Assembly: GCF_934330165.1 (NCBI RefSeq)
Contig: NZ_CAKRGI010000003.1
Location: forward strand, 1 to 64,000
Reading direction: 5' to 3'
Length of the DNA: 64,000 nucleotides
Origin: an uncultured Mediterraneibacter sp.
Lineage (GTDB): Bacteria; Bacillota; Clostridia; Lachnospirales; Lachnospiraceae
Below the pieces are notes generated by a model. The model did no database searches. It saw only the letters and a list, made by a program, of their open reading frames with translations, and had not been told where the DNA came from. Of this stretch, positions 1-7,720 are shown piece by piece (the stretch's first letter is position 1; each line of letters opens with the position of its first letter). A program made the position numbers and the translations under genes.

Positions 1-185
1 CAATGCAATTCATTGTGGGAATCCGGATCAACAATGCTCAGATGTTACTTGAAACAACAACTTATTCCATCAATGAAATTTCTAAGATTGTCGGATATGA
101 TAACCAGCTTTATTTCAGTCGGCTTTTTCACAAGCTAAAAGGGTATTCACCCAGAGAGTACCGAAAAATAAGGAACAAGTTCTGA
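1..185 (+). CDS. AraC-family transcriptional regulator, C-terminal end (partial)
   Basis: The window opens inside this gene, so only about 60 residues are visible. They match the second helix-turn-helix of AraC/XylS regulators: a stretch reading SINEISKIVGYDNQLYFSRL followed by FHKLKGYSPREYRK, the usual recognition helix and closing motif of the family. The product would be a DNA-binding transcription factor; its sensor domain and target are outside the window. The stop is TGA at 183-185. It lies tail to tail with the mobile-element remnant that follows, so it may mark the chromosomal side of an insertion, or itself be accessory. Confidence 0.85.
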   Translation, partial: MQFIVGIRINNAQMLLETTTYSINEISKIVGYDNQLYFSRLFHKLKGYSPREYRKIRNKF

Positions 186-214
186 TATCCATAATGTCAT
201 AAAATTCATTTTTT

Positions 215-270
215 TAGAGAGTGCCACCAAATCATCAAAGTAATGATTATGTGACACCCTCTTCTTTTAT
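215..270 (+). terminator. possible terminator between the AraC gene and the element remnant
   Basis: An imperfect inverted repeat (AGAGAGTG near 215 against CACCCTCT near 255) is followed on the plus strand by a T-rich run. It would end AraC transcription. One mismatch in the stem and a long loop make this weak. Confidence 0.35.
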
Positions 271-690
271 TATTCTTATCTTAATGGTACCTTTTCCGGT
301 ATTCTTTACAACCTGTTCCGAAGTTCTCCCGGTCTTGATGGTTCTTTTATCCCGTTCAATGGTCTTGATTTTTTTGACAGCAAGTTCTCGCCCCTGTTCC
401 TGTGCCTTTTCTTCACCTGAAGGCGGTACTGGTCGCATTTGTTCTTTCGGCTGGTAAACAGTTTCTTCGCCTGCCGAAGAAACAGAAGCTTTCCCTTTCT
501 TCCGTTCAATAAGCTTTTCTGCCTGTCTGCGTACCTGATGCCCTGTTTCGTGAAAGATGCGGTCAGCATACTCGCTGGCCACATCTTCTGCATAACCTAC
601 CGGATTATTCTCTCTATCACTAGATTTCTCCGTCGATTGCATGATATTTTCTTTTGTTCTGACATAGGACTGCTTGACATGGTCTGTCAC
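247..690 (-). pseudogene. CD1108-like mobile-element protein fragment
   Basis: This 147-codon frame begins at a GTG and has the look of the CD1108 family of Tn1549-like conjugative elements: VKQSYVRTKENIMQ, then GYAEDVASEYADRIFHETGHQ, a Lys/Glu-rich middle and a Thr/Lys-rich tail of the type (IKT)(VVKNTGKG)TIKI. Full-length relatives, as I remember them, go on into long Ala/Lys-rich repeats that are absent here, so the 3' side appears truncated. The same frame stays open upstream of the GTG, into the parA fragment at 687-782, so the gene lacks its own start region. Function of the family is unknown; it is carried by integrative conjugative elements. Family assignment rests on remembered motifs only. 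Confidence 0.55.
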
Positions 691-782
691 TGTAACTGTC
701 TTATTCCCAGATTCAATGTTGTTGTGGTCTTAGCTGTTCCTCCCTTCTGATTTGCAAGGGCGATTACTTTACACTTGGTCAT
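687..782 (-). pseudogene. parA (Soj-like ATPase) 5' fragment
   Basis: This 31-codon frame is absent from longer ORF lists. It starts at ATG 782 behind a strong AAGGAGG ribosome site and reads MTKCKVIALANQKGG then TAKTTTTLNLG, the N-terminus and deviant Walker A of ParA/Soj partition ATPases as found in Tn1549-type elements. The invariant Gly of KGGTGKTT is Ala here. After Leu-Gly the match stops and a TGA follows at 687-689. The gene therefore keeps its translation start and about 26 residues and loses the remaining 230 or so, consistent with an internal deletion that joined it to the CD1108-like fragment. Confidence 0.75.
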
Positions 783-811
783 GTGGATTCCTCCTTCCTC
801 GAAAAATTTAA

Positions 812-839
812 TAGCCAATCTGTTTTACGAAACTGGCTA
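812..839. repeat. inverted repeat upstream of the parA fragment
   Basis: TAGCCA (812-817) and TGGCTA (834-839) flank a short loop containing TGTTTTACGAAAC, which can extend the stem with GTTT/AAAC pairing. It lies just upstream of the parA start and could be an operator or a hairpin in its leader. Confidence 0.4.
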
Positions 840-856
840 TGTATAAAAATGAGCAT

Positions 857-895
857 GAAAAAAGCCGACTGACTTTCAATTTGAATCAATCGGCT
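857..895 (-). terminator. terminator of the 894-1559 gene
   Basis: On the minus strand AGCCGATTG pairs with CAGTCGGCT around a 15-base loop and is followed by a run of six T. The stem begins inside the stop codon of the upstream gene, so this is a tight rho-independent terminator. Confidence 0.75.
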
Positions 896-1559
896 ATGTA
901 ATATATTCTATTTTACATTTTTCAAGATATTCAATTTCTCGAAAATCTTTTTCTTCACGAAAACGTTCCGGAATATTTCCAAATATTTTCTTATAAATTT
1001 CAGCAGACCCTTCTGTATATTCTTCGACTTTATGTGTTAATTTCTTTTTTACTTGCTCTTGAAATGTTTCTGATTGTCGTGGAAGCCATTCATTCATAAT
1101 TTGAAATGCATTATATTTCTCCAGTCTATTAAAACATACTCCCATTGTTTCTATGATTTCTTTTATCCGCATTTTCTCTTTTGAGGAAATAATAATATAC
1201 CTCTTTTTTACACATTCACTAATTCTATATTCATTATATTCTACTGGAATAAGCTTACTTTTATACCAATATTCATGTGTAAGTGCAGCATCATCAACCA
1301 AACCATTTAAATATAACTGTTCCAATGAAATTAACTGTTCATCATTTTCATCAACGACTATCTTATAAACTTTAACATCTAGCGTATCTTCTTGAAAATA
1401 CTTATATATCTCCAATGCACGCAAACATTGAATAATACTTGGTGCCAAACATATTCTATTTGTTTTAACTTCTTCCCCTATAAAAGTATCTCCTGGTATT
1501 CGTGGAATCAGTATTTCCTGTGTTGGCTTATTAAATAATGTTACATGATATAAAATCAA
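894..1559 (-). CDS. hypothetical protein, 221 aa, accessory
   Basis: I do not recognise a characterised family. The start is TTG at 1559, seven bases after an AGGGG ribosome site. The N-terminus reads ILYHVTLFN, then EILIPRIPG, GEEVKTNRICLAPSI and QCLRAL: a pattern (YHV...FIPRIP...RIC.APSI..CL) that I recall from proteins of phages and mobile elements and that could be an ADP-ribosyltransferase-like or other small beta fold; that is inference. The rest is charged and helical. No signal peptide or membrane segment is seen. The gene is visibly more AT-rich than the core genes around it and sits between a conjugative-element scar and a repeat cluster, so it is probably acquired DNA. A terminator follows directly. 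Confidence 0.6.
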   Translation of the reverse strand: MILYHVTLFNKPTQEILIPRIPGDTFIGEEVKTNRICLAPSIIQCLRALEIYKYFQEDTLDVKVYKIVVDENDEQLISLEQLYLNGLVDDAALTHEYWYKSKLIPVEYNEYRISECVKKRYIIISSKEKMRIKEIIETMGVCFNRLEKYNAFQIMNEWLPRQSETFQEQVKKKLTHKVEEYTEGSAEIYKKIFGNIPERFREEKDFREIEYLEKCKIEYIT

Positions 1560-1680
1560 TTCTATTCCCCTTTTTACTACTAAATGGTTCTTTATACAAA
1601 TAATCGAAAATCTGTGTCCTCATTATAATCTCTCTTTCTTAATATTTCAATTTACTATTTTCCACGATAACTTACGAAAA

Positions 1681-1760
1681 GTTGGGTAATCTTACGCTAT
1701 CATACATCAAAAGTTGGGTAAATATTGGGTAATTACACTACTCCCCAACTTTTACCCAAT
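1681..1760. repeat. cluster of GTTGGGTAA direct and inverted repeats
   Basis: GTTGGGTAA occurs at 1681-1689 and 1713-1721, ATTGGGTAA at 1724-1732, and the reverse complement TTACCCAAT at 1752-1760; CCCCAAC at 1743-1749 and 1804-1810 are further inverted half copies. The outer sequence also repeats GATAACTTACG / GATAATTTACG. Such arrays of short repeats are typical of integrase arm sites, iterons or att regions of mobile elements. Confidence 0.6.
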
Positions 1761-1815
1761 TCCATGCATAAATAGCGATAATTTACGATAAGTCAAAATT
1801 TATTCCCCAACATGC

Positions 1816-1863
1816 AAAAAAACCTTGAATCATCCCATTTTCATAGGAAATTCAAGGTTTTTC
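1816..1863 (-). terminator. tsf terminator
   Basis: CCTTGAAT and ATTCAAGG (1823-1830 / 1850-1857) form an eight-pair stem; a run of seven T follows on the minus strand. T residues on the other side make it partly bidirectional. Confidence 0.8.
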
Positions 1864-1945
1864 GTTGATTTACATGATAATCATACGGTTCAAATTCTTA
1901 TGCGAACTGTAAAATTATGCGTTCATCTGTTTTGCGACTTCTGGA

Positions 1946-2869
1946 TTACATTCCAGCCTGAGCTGCAACTTCTGCTGCGAAATCGTCAACCTTTTTCTCA
2001 AGACCTTCTCCTGTCTCGAAACGAACGAACTTCGTTACTGTTACATTTGCACCGTTCTCTTTTGCTACCTTATCAACATACTTAGCTACTGTAAGGTCGC
2101 TGTCCTGAACATATACCTGATCAAGCAGGCAGATTTCTTTCAGCTCTTTGTTCAGACGTCCGATGATCATCTTCTCGATGATATTATCCGGCTTCTCCGG
2201 GTTCTCTTTCTTAGCCTGTGCAAGAAGGATCTCTTTCTCATGATCAAGATAATCCTGAGCCACTTCCTGACGGGAAACATATTTCGGAGACATAGCTGCA
2301 ACCTGCATAGCTACGTTCTTCAGTGCAGCTTTGATCTCATCATTAACAACATCTGTATCAGCTACTACAAGAACACCAATACGTCCGCCACCGTGAATAT
2401 AAGGTACAACTACACCATTCTCTGCTGTTACTTTCTCAAATCTTCTGATATTAAGGTTCTCACCAATAACTGCGATCTTCTCTACGAGAGCATCTTTTAC
2501 AGTCTTTGTTGTATCAGCTTCCCATGCCTCAGCCATGAATGCATCCATATCTGCTGCATCAGAATCTACAACCTGATTTACTACTGCTTCTACAAATCCC
2601 TGGAACTCATCGTTCTTAGCAACGAAGTCTGTCTCAGAGTTTACTTCTACGATTGCTGCTACTTTATCATCTTTAACTACAGTCTTAACGATACCTTCTG
2701 CTGCAATTCTTCCAGCTTTCTTCTCAGCTTTAGCCTGTCCGTTCTTTCTCAGGAATTCAACGGCTGCATCCATATCTCCATTTGTCTCGGAGAGTGCTTT
2801 TTTGCAGTCCATCATTCCTGCACCTGTCATTTCTCTTAACTCTTTTACCATTCCTGCTGTGATTGCCAT
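1946..2869 (-). CDS. tsf: Translation elongation factor Ts
   Basis: EF-Ts exchanges GDP for GTP on EF-Tu in the cytoplasm. The 307 residues match the usual length. The N-terminal UBA-like helix bundle (ITAGMVKELREMTGAGMMDC, residues 3-22) is followed by the conserved TDFVAKN motif at 80-86, which contacts EF-Tu, and by two dimerisation-type repeats. GGAGG stands nine bases before the ATG. The gene follows rpsB on the same strand after 203 bp that contain a hairpin, the classical rpsB-tsf order. Nothing unusual is seen. Confidence 0.98.
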   Translation of the reverse strand: MAITAGMVKELREMTGAGMMDCKKALSETNGDMDAAVEFLRKNGQAKAEKKAGRIAAEGIVKTVVKDDKVAAIVEVNSETDFVAKNDEFQGFVEAVVNQVVDSDAADMDAFMAEAWEADTTKTVKDALVEKIAVIGENLNIRRFEKVTAENGVVVPYIHGGGRIGVLVVADTDVVNDEIKAALKNVAMQVAAMSPKYVSRQEVAQDYLDHEKEILLAQAKKENPEKPDNIIEKMIIGRLNKELKEICLLDQVYVQDSDLTVAKYVDKVAKENGANVTVTKFVRFETGEGLEKKVDDFAAEVAAQAGM

Positions 2870-2980
2870 GATAATTTTCCTCCATTATTCATAGTTATCT
2901 GTTGCTTGTCTCTATAAAACTTTTATACAGAAAATCTCCTACCTGCAGATTTTCCCGCATACTAAAGTATATACAAAATG

Positions 2981-3005
2981 CCTCAACCTGTTGATCAGGC
3001 TGAAG
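2981..3005 (-). terminator. rpsB-tsf intergenic hairpin (attenuator-like)
   Basis: CTTCAGCCTG pairs over ten positions with CAGGTTGAGG, counting G-U pairs, around a five-base loop. Only a short TTTT follows, so it probably reduces read-through from rpsB into tsf rather than stopping it. Confidence 0.6.
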
Positions 3006-3072
3006 CATTCTCGTTGCTGGTCACAGAATACTGTAAACAGCAACGCATTTCTTTTCATATCAAGAACTGATA

Positions 3073-3825
3073 TTACTCTTCTACAGCCTCTTCAGCTTCT
3101 GCTGCTTCTACATCAGCATCTTCGTAATAACCATCTTCTGCTGCTCCCTGATTTGCCTCGATCACAGCGTCTGCCATCTTGGAAACGATCAGTTTTACAG
3201 CTCTGATTGCATCATCATTTCCCGGGATTACATAATCCAGTTCTTCCGGATCACAGTTTGTATCACAGATACCGATCAGTGGGATTCCGAGTGTATGTGC
3301 TTCCTGTACACAGATTCTTTCCTTTTTCGGATCTACGATGAAGATAGCATCTGGCAGCTTCTTCATATCTTTAATTCCGCCGAGGTTCTTCTCCAGCTTA
3401 TCCCATTCTTTTTTCAGCTCGATAACTTCTTTTTTCGGAAGTACATCGAATGTTCCGTCTTCAGCCATAGCCTCGATGTCTTTCAGACGTTTGATACGGC
3501 TCTGGATTGTCTTAAAGTTTGTAAGCATTCCTCCAAGCCATCTCTCATTTACATAATACATTCCGCAACGCTCAGCCTCAGCCTTGATTGCATCCTGTGC
3601 CTGCTTCTTTGTTCCTACGAAAAGGATTGTTCCGCCATCTGCTGCAATATCAGATACTGCCTTGTATGCATCGTCTACCATTCCTACAGACTTCTGCAGG
3701 TCGATGATATAGATACCATTTCTTTCTGTGTAGATATACGGAGCCATCTTAGGATTCCATCTTCTTGTCTGATGTCCAAAATGAACACCGGCTTCCAATA
3801 ACTGCTTCATTGAAATAACGCTCAT
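3073..3825 (-). CDS. rpsB: 30S ribosomal protein S2
   Basis: S2 binds late to the 30S head-body junction. The sequence [20 protein letters not shown] and the RRWNPKM, YIIDLQK, NERWLGG and DTNCDPE blocks are diagnostic. I place the start at 3825: GGAGG is eight bases upstream, and the in-frame ATG at 3840 overlaps that ribosome site. That gives 250 residues. The C-terminus is a strongly acidic tail (AEEAVEE), common in this family of bacteria. It heads the rpsB-tsf operon, with a clear promoter at 3952-3980 and a structured leader of about 120 bases. Confidence 0.98.
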   Translation of the reverse strand: MSVISMKQLLEAGVHFGHQTRRWNPKMAPYIYTERNGIYIIDLQKSVGMVDDAYKAVSDIAADGGTILFVGTKKQAQDAIKAEAERCGMYYVNERWLGGMLTNFKTIQSRIKRLKDIEAMAEDGTFDVLPKKEVIELKKEWDKLEKNLGGIKDMKKLPDAIFIVDPKKERICVQEAHTLGIPLIGICDTNCDPEELDYVIPGNDDAIRAVKLIVSKMADAVIEANQGAAEDGYYEDADVEAAEAEEAVEE

Positions 3826-3946
3826 GTTACTTTCCTCCATTTGGTTTTTTTCTTCCGTATGCTTTCAGCTCCTCTGAAACCGGGTAAATCCTGCGATTCT
3901 CCTTAGGCACCTTCAAAGGAATCCGCATACGTGCTTTTTCGCAACG
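3826..3946 (-). promoter_or_regulatory. structured rpsB leader, candidate S2 autoregulatory RNA
   Basis: The transcript between the predicted start near 3946 and the rpsB ATG can form a long-range stem (CGTATGC at 3925-3931 with GCATACG at 3856-3862, both given on their own transcript strand) and an apical hairpin TTTCAG-AGGAG-CTGAAA at 3863-3879 whose loop is purine-rich and Shine-Dalgarno-like. Bacterial S2 genes often have autoregulatory leaders; the specific structure here is my inference. Confidence 0.45.
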
Positions 3947-3951
3947 CTCGT

Positions 3952-3980
3952 AGTATAGCATAAAACTTCTCGCATTGCAA
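3952..3980 (-). promoter_or_regulatory. sigma-A promoter of rpsB-tsf
   Basis: -35 TTGCAA (3975-3980), 17-base spacer, -10 TATACT (3952-3957) on the minus strand. It lies between the 3' end of the NSS transporter gene and rpsB. Confidence 0.75.
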
Positions 3981-3991
3981 GGATTTTTTTC

Positions 3992-5389
3992 TTACATTGA
4001 TATCCACCCAAACACATTTGCGATGGAACTGATCAAAATCACAAGAATGCAGAGCGGTGCAAGATATTTCAGGAAAAAGTGATACAATTTTTTCCGCTTA
4101 AATGCTGAAGACAGCTCGATCTCTTTGTCCATTTTCTCAAATCCAACCACCCTCACGATCAAAAGACAGGTCGCCAGTGCTGCAATCGGCATCATCACCG
4201 AATTGGTAAGGAAATCAAAGAAATCCAGGAACTGCATTCCCAGGATTCTGACTGAATCCCAGACTCCATATCCCATTGATGAGGCTGTTCCGATCACCAG
4301 CATAACTCCTGCCATCAGCAGACAACATTTCCAACGTTTCCAGTGAAGTTCATCTTCCAGTGTGGATACGCTTGTCTCCAGCAGGGAAATCGCACTGGTA
4401 AGTGCCGCAAATAAGAACATCAGGAAAAAGACGATCCCAACAACAGTTCCTACTCCCATACTTGAAAATACTTTTGGCAATGTAATAAATGTCAATGACG
4501 GGCCTGCCTGCAGTGTCTCCATATCTCCGCCTGAGAAAGCAAACACCGACGGAATAATCATAAGTCCTGCAAGAAGTGCCACACCTGTATCAAAAACCTC
4601 CACCTGGGTTGTACTTTTCTCAATGTCCACTTCTTTTCCAATATAAGAGCCATAAGTATACAGGATTCCCATGGCGATGGAAAGAGAATAGAACATCTGA
4701 CCCATGGCCGCCACAACCGTCATCATGGAGAAATGTTCCAGATTCGGGATCAGAAAATACTTGATTCCTTCCACCGCTCCCGGTCTTGTAACCGAATAAA
4801 CTGCAACCACAACTGCCAGCACGATCATCATGGGCATCATCACCCTGGAGACTCTCTCAACTCCATTTTTCACCCCTGCCAGAATAACTGCAAATACAAG
4901 CACCGCAAATACAAAGAACCAGAATTCCACTTTCCCGGAAGAAGTGATAAACTCTGTAAAATATCCGTCCTTTGCCAGTGTCTCCGAATTTCCACGCAGA
5001 TATTCAAAAAGGTATTTCAGCACCCAGCCACCGATCACACTATAATATGGAACGATCAGCATTGGGATCACTGCGTTGATCCATCCACCGAATTTTAAAG
5101 ATTTCTTTTTTCCGAAAGTGCCAAAAGCACCAACCGGACTTTTCTTTGTCATCCGCCCCAGTGTCGTTTCCGACATGATCATGACATATCCGAACGTCAG
5201 CATCAGGATCAGATAAACCAGCAAAAACATACCGCCACCATACTTTGCTGCGAGATAAGGGAAACGCCAGATATTTCCAAGGCCGACTGCTGAGCCTGCC
5301 ACTGCCAGAACATATCCTATACGCCCTGAAAATTTTCCTCTTACATCCGGCTTCTCCTCTTTACCCTTCTTTTTTGAGACTTTCTCCAT
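3992..5389 (-). CDS. Sodium-dependent transporter, NSS/SNF family
   Basis: This 465-residue membrane protein belongs to the neurotransmitter:sodium symporter family (LeuT fold), importing an amino acid or similar solute with Na+. The family signature GSAVGLGNIWRFPYLA lies in TM1, followed by KYGGG and about eleven hydrophobic segments; the middle carries GQMFYSLSIAMG, the TM6 region of bacterial SNF proteins. The ATG at 5389 is preferred because GGAGGA lies eight bases before it; an upstream ATG at 5413 has no good ribosome site. It is monocistronic, with rpsB starting just downstream on the same strand. The substrate cannot be read from sequence. Confidence 0.92.
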   Translation of the reverse strand: MEKVSKKKGKEEKPDVRGKFSGRIGYVLAVAGSAVGLGNIWRFPYLAAKYGGGMFLLVYLILMLTFGYVMIMSETTLGRMTKKSPVGAFGTFGKKKSLKFGGWINAVIPMLIVPYYSVIGGWVLKYLFEYLRGNSETLAKDGYFTEFITSSGKVEFWFFVFAVLVFAVILAGVKNGVERVSRVMMPMMIVLAVVVAVYSVTRPGAVEGIKYFLIPNLEHFSMMTVVAAMGQMFYSLSIAMGILYTYGSYIGKEVDIEKSTTQVEVFDTGVALLAGLMIIPSVFAFSGGDMETLQAGPSLTFITLPKVFSSMGVGTVVGIVFFLMFLFAALTSAISLLETSVSTLEDELHWKRWKCCLLMAGVMLVIGTASSMGYGVWDSVRILGMQFLDFFDFLTNSVMMPIAALATCLLIVRVVGFEKMDKEIELSSAFKRKKLYHFFLKYLAPLCILVILISSIANVFGWISM

Positions 5390-5602
5390 GGGAAGTTCCT
5401 CCATACTTATCAATATAGTCAGAACACTAGCCTATCATTAAACCTGCCAAGATTCAAGCCTCATACTCAAATTTCTGCCTTTTTCCGACTTTTATTTTAC
5501 ATAAATTTTTCATTTTCCACCCATTCTTCTTTACATCCTTTTTCTATACTGATCTCAGATAGAAAAAAAAGATTTCTCATAGATAGAAAAGAGGGAACTG
5601 TC

Positions 5603-5860
5603 ATGTACAAAAAATTATGGAAAAAACTGAATCAGAATCATACTGTAGCACATACATCTGCTATTTACCTTACTGTTATGACTCTTGGATGGATGCTTGC
5701 CGGACTCCTTGTCGGCGGACTGGCTGATCTGATCCTACCTTTTAATATGGAAAGCAAACTTACACTTTTCATCTGCTTTGGCGGTTACAGTGGCCTGATC
5801 TTTGGATTATTTGGCGGAATCTTTTATCTGTACCAGTTAAATCTGAAGAAACGGAACTGA
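5603..5860 (+). CDS. small two-helix membrane protein, 85 aa
   Basis: The protein has a basic N-terminus and two hydrophobic segments (about residues 20-45 and 52-78), separated by the polar PFNMESK. The glycine-rich helices ending in YLYQLNLKKRN resemble AtpI/AtpZ-type small membrane proteins, but there is no ATP synthase operon nearby and I cannot assign a function. A GAGGG ribosome site precedes the ATG. The leader repeats the word TAGATAGAAAA/CAGATAGAAAA within 35 bases. It stands alone on the plus strand between the NSS transporter and a LysR gene. Confidence 0.6.
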   Translation: MYKKLWKKLNQNHTVAHTSAIYLTVMTLGWMLAGLLVGGLADLILPFNMESKLTLFICFGGYSGLIFGLFGGIFYLYQLNLKKRN

Positions 5861-5930
5861 CCGTGACTTTCCTCTGCATATACCAGAGCATTTTTAATCG
5901 TTCCCTCTGCATATGCAGTAATATTCTTAT

Positions 5931-6875
5931 TTACTCCTGCCGCATATGCAGACACTCCTGTCCCGTCTCCTCTTTGGGATCCAGATACTTTTCCAGTGCC
6001 TTTAAATAGGTAGTTCCAAGTCTGCTTATGCGGTTTTTCTGATGCACGATATATCCGATCTTCATTTCATTCTCATCTGCCAGCGGTACTGCAATGATAT
6101 CTTTCCCATTTAAATTTTCATCAATGACACCACTGCATACAGTATAGCCATTCAGTCCGATCAAAAGATTGAAAAGTGTTGCCCTGTCTCTGACTCTGAT
6201 ATTTTTCTTTCGCTCTGAAACCGAAAAAACTTCCTCGGAAAAATAAAAGGAATTATGTTCCCCCTGTTCAAAGGACAAATATGGATAATCTTCCAGTTCT
6301 TCATTGGTAATGACTTCCCTGTCTGCCAGCGGATGCCGTCTGCTGATAAAGACATGCGGTCTCGCCACAAAGAGAAGATGAAATTCCAGTCCATTGGATT
6401 TCAGGATCTTGCGAAGTACCGTCTCATTAAAATCATTTAAAAAGAGAAGACCTATTTCACTTCTCATTCTCGCCACATCTTCAATGATCTCATAAGTCTG
6501 CGTTTCCCTGATGCTGAAATCATACTCATCCTGACCATACCTTTTGATCAGATCTACAAATGCATTTACCGCAAAAGAATAATGCTGCGTCGACACGCAG
6601 AACTTTTTCTTTTCCCCGTGTCCTCCTTTATATTTGTCCTCCAGTACTGCTGCCTGTTCCAGAACCTGTCTGGCATACCCCAGAAAGATTTCCCCCTCTG
6701 CCGAGAGGCTGATGCCCTTATTTGTCCGGTTAAAAATAACCACATTCATCTCTTTTTCCAGCTCATGGATGGCATTTGTCAGACTCGGCTGGGAAATATA
6801 TAATTTTTTTGCTGCTTCAGTGATCTTCCCTGTCTCTGCTACCATGCAGACATATTTTAATTGTTGCAATGTCAT
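5931..6875 (-). CDS. LysR-family transcriptional regulator
   Basis: A 314-residue LTTR with the winged helix-turn-helix at residues 1-60 (MTLQQLKYVCMVAETGKITE, then AKKLYISQPSLTNAIHELEK) and a periplasmic-binding-like effector domain. It is transcribed away from azlC-azlD, the normal arrangement for an LTTR and its target. A perfect palindrome GTATACC-N13-GGTATAC lies in the shared 146-bp region. By context it probably senses an amino acid or a related metabolite and controls azlCD export. The effector is unknown. Confidence 0.92.
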   Translation of the reverse strand: MTLQQLKYVCMVAETGKITEAAKKLYISQPSLTNAIHELEKEMNVVIFNRTNKGISLSAEGEIFLGYARQVLEQAAVLEDKYKGGHGEKKKFCVSTQHYSFAVNAFVDLIKRYGQDEYDFSIRETQTYEIIEDVARMRSEIGLLFLNDFNETVLRKILKSNGLEFHLLFVARPHVFISRRHPLADREVITNEELEDYPYLSFEQGEHNSFYFSEEVFSVSERKKNIRVRDRATLFNLLIGLNGYTVCSGVIDENLNGKDIIAVPLADENEMKIGYIVHQKNRISRLGTTYLKALEKYLDPKEETGQECLHMRQE

Positions 6876-6894
6876 AGTTCCACCTGCTTTTTCT

Positions 6895-6921
6895 GTATAC
6901 CCGTCCTTTCTTCTGGTATAC
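6895..6921. promoter_or_regulatory. candidate LysR operator
   Basis: GTATACC (6895-6901) and GGTATAC (6915-6921) form a perfect seven-base inverted repeat with a 13-base spacer and contain a T-N-A LTTR-like core. The site sits 20 bases upstream of the LysR start and about 55-80 bases upstream of the azlC transcription start, fitting autoregulation plus activation. Confidence 0.65.
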
Positions 6922-6940
6922 CTGCCTCTTTTTCTGATGA

Positions 6941-6969
6941 TTGTAATTTTTTGTCGTTAATGCTATACT
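6941..6969 (+). promoter_or_regulatory. azlCD promoter
   Basis: -35 TTGTAA (6941-6946), 17-base spacer, -10 TATACT (6964-6969), about 53 bases before the azlC start codon. Confidence 0.65.
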
Positions 6970-7021
6970 TGCATCTGTTAAAAATTTTATCGTATGTTGG
7001 ATATGATTTCAAGGAGGATTT

Positions 7022-7720
7022 ATGAAACGCAAAGCTTTCAAAGCCGCTTTTCCTTATACTCTCCCTATTTTAGCCGGGTTCAGTTTTCTCGGAATGGCTT
7101 ATGGAATCTACATGAATGCATCTGGGTTTTCTTTTGTCTACCCTCTTTGCATGAGTTTTCTGATCTACGGTGGCTCTTTGGAGTTTGTCGCTGTCGAGAT
7201 GCTGCTAAGTCCATTTGCCCCGGTACAGGTACTGATCATGGCATTACTGATCCAGGCACGCCATCTCTTCTACGGGATTTCCATGCTGGACAAATTTAAG
7301 GGAATGGGGTGGAAAAAATATTATCTGATCTTCGGAATGTGCGACGAGACATTTTCTGTCAATTATACGGCTGACATTCCGGAAGACGTTGACCGGGGAT
7401 GGTTCATGTTCTTTGTGACACTTTTAGACCAGCTTTACTGGGGTATTTCAGCAACTCTGGGAGCTTTGCTCGGTTCTTTACTCAAATTTGATACCAATGG
7501 GATCAGCTTTGTAATGACAGCAATGTTCATCGTGATCTTTCTGGAGCAATGGTTCAAGGAAAAGGATCATACAACTTCTGTCATCGGACTTGCCGTTGCT
7601 GCTCTGTGCCTGAGCCTTTTCGGTGCAGATGCCTTTATGATCCCGACCATGCTCCTGATCCTGATCTTTCTTGCTATATTAAGAAAGAAGCTTGAAAAAA
7701 AGGAGGCTGATAACCTATGA
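7022..7720 (+). CDS. azlC: Branched-chain amino acid exporter, large subunit AzlC
   Basis: AzlC and AzlD together export branched-chain amino acids or analogues across the cytoplasmic membrane. This 232-residue protein shows the AzlC landmarks: AFKAAFPYTLPILAGFSFLG at the N-terminus, an LIYGGSLEFV segment, and QARHLFYGISMLDKFKGMGW, followed by several membrane helices. GGAGG lies five to six bases before the ATG. Its stop overlaps the start of azlD by four bases (ATGA), so the two are translationally coupled. A divergent LysR gene probably regulates the pair. Confidence 0.93.
   Translation: MKRKAFKAAFPYTLPILAGFSFLGMAYGIYMNASGFSFVYPLCMSFLIYGGSLEFVAVEMLLSPFAPVQVLIMALLIQARHLFYGISMLDKFKGMGWKKYYLIFGMCDETFSVNYTADIPEDVDRGWFMFFVTLLDQLYWGISATLGALLGSLLKFDTNGISFVMTAMFIVIFLEQWFKEKDHTTSVIGLAVAALCLSLFGADAFMIPTMLLILIFLAILRKKLEKKEADNL

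Larger units (their letters stand above)
1560..1945. other. 386-bp intergenic region with repeats and tsf terminator
   Basis: No gene is seen. The stretch is AT-rich and holds, from left to right, the leader of the 894-1559 gene, a cluster of GTTGGGTAA-type repeats (1681-1760), a second group of GATAA-TTACG words, and the terminator behind tsf (1816-1863). It is the boundary between accessory DNA and the core rpsB-tsf operon. Confidence 0.6.

Noticed and set aside
1681..1760. Repeat cluster considered as a CRISPR array.
   Set aside because: Repeats are nine bases, unevenly spaced and in both orientations, and no cas gene is near.
2240..2839. 199-codon plus-strand frame opposite tsf.
   Set aside because: Cys/Ile/Tyr-rich shadow of tsf without translation signals.
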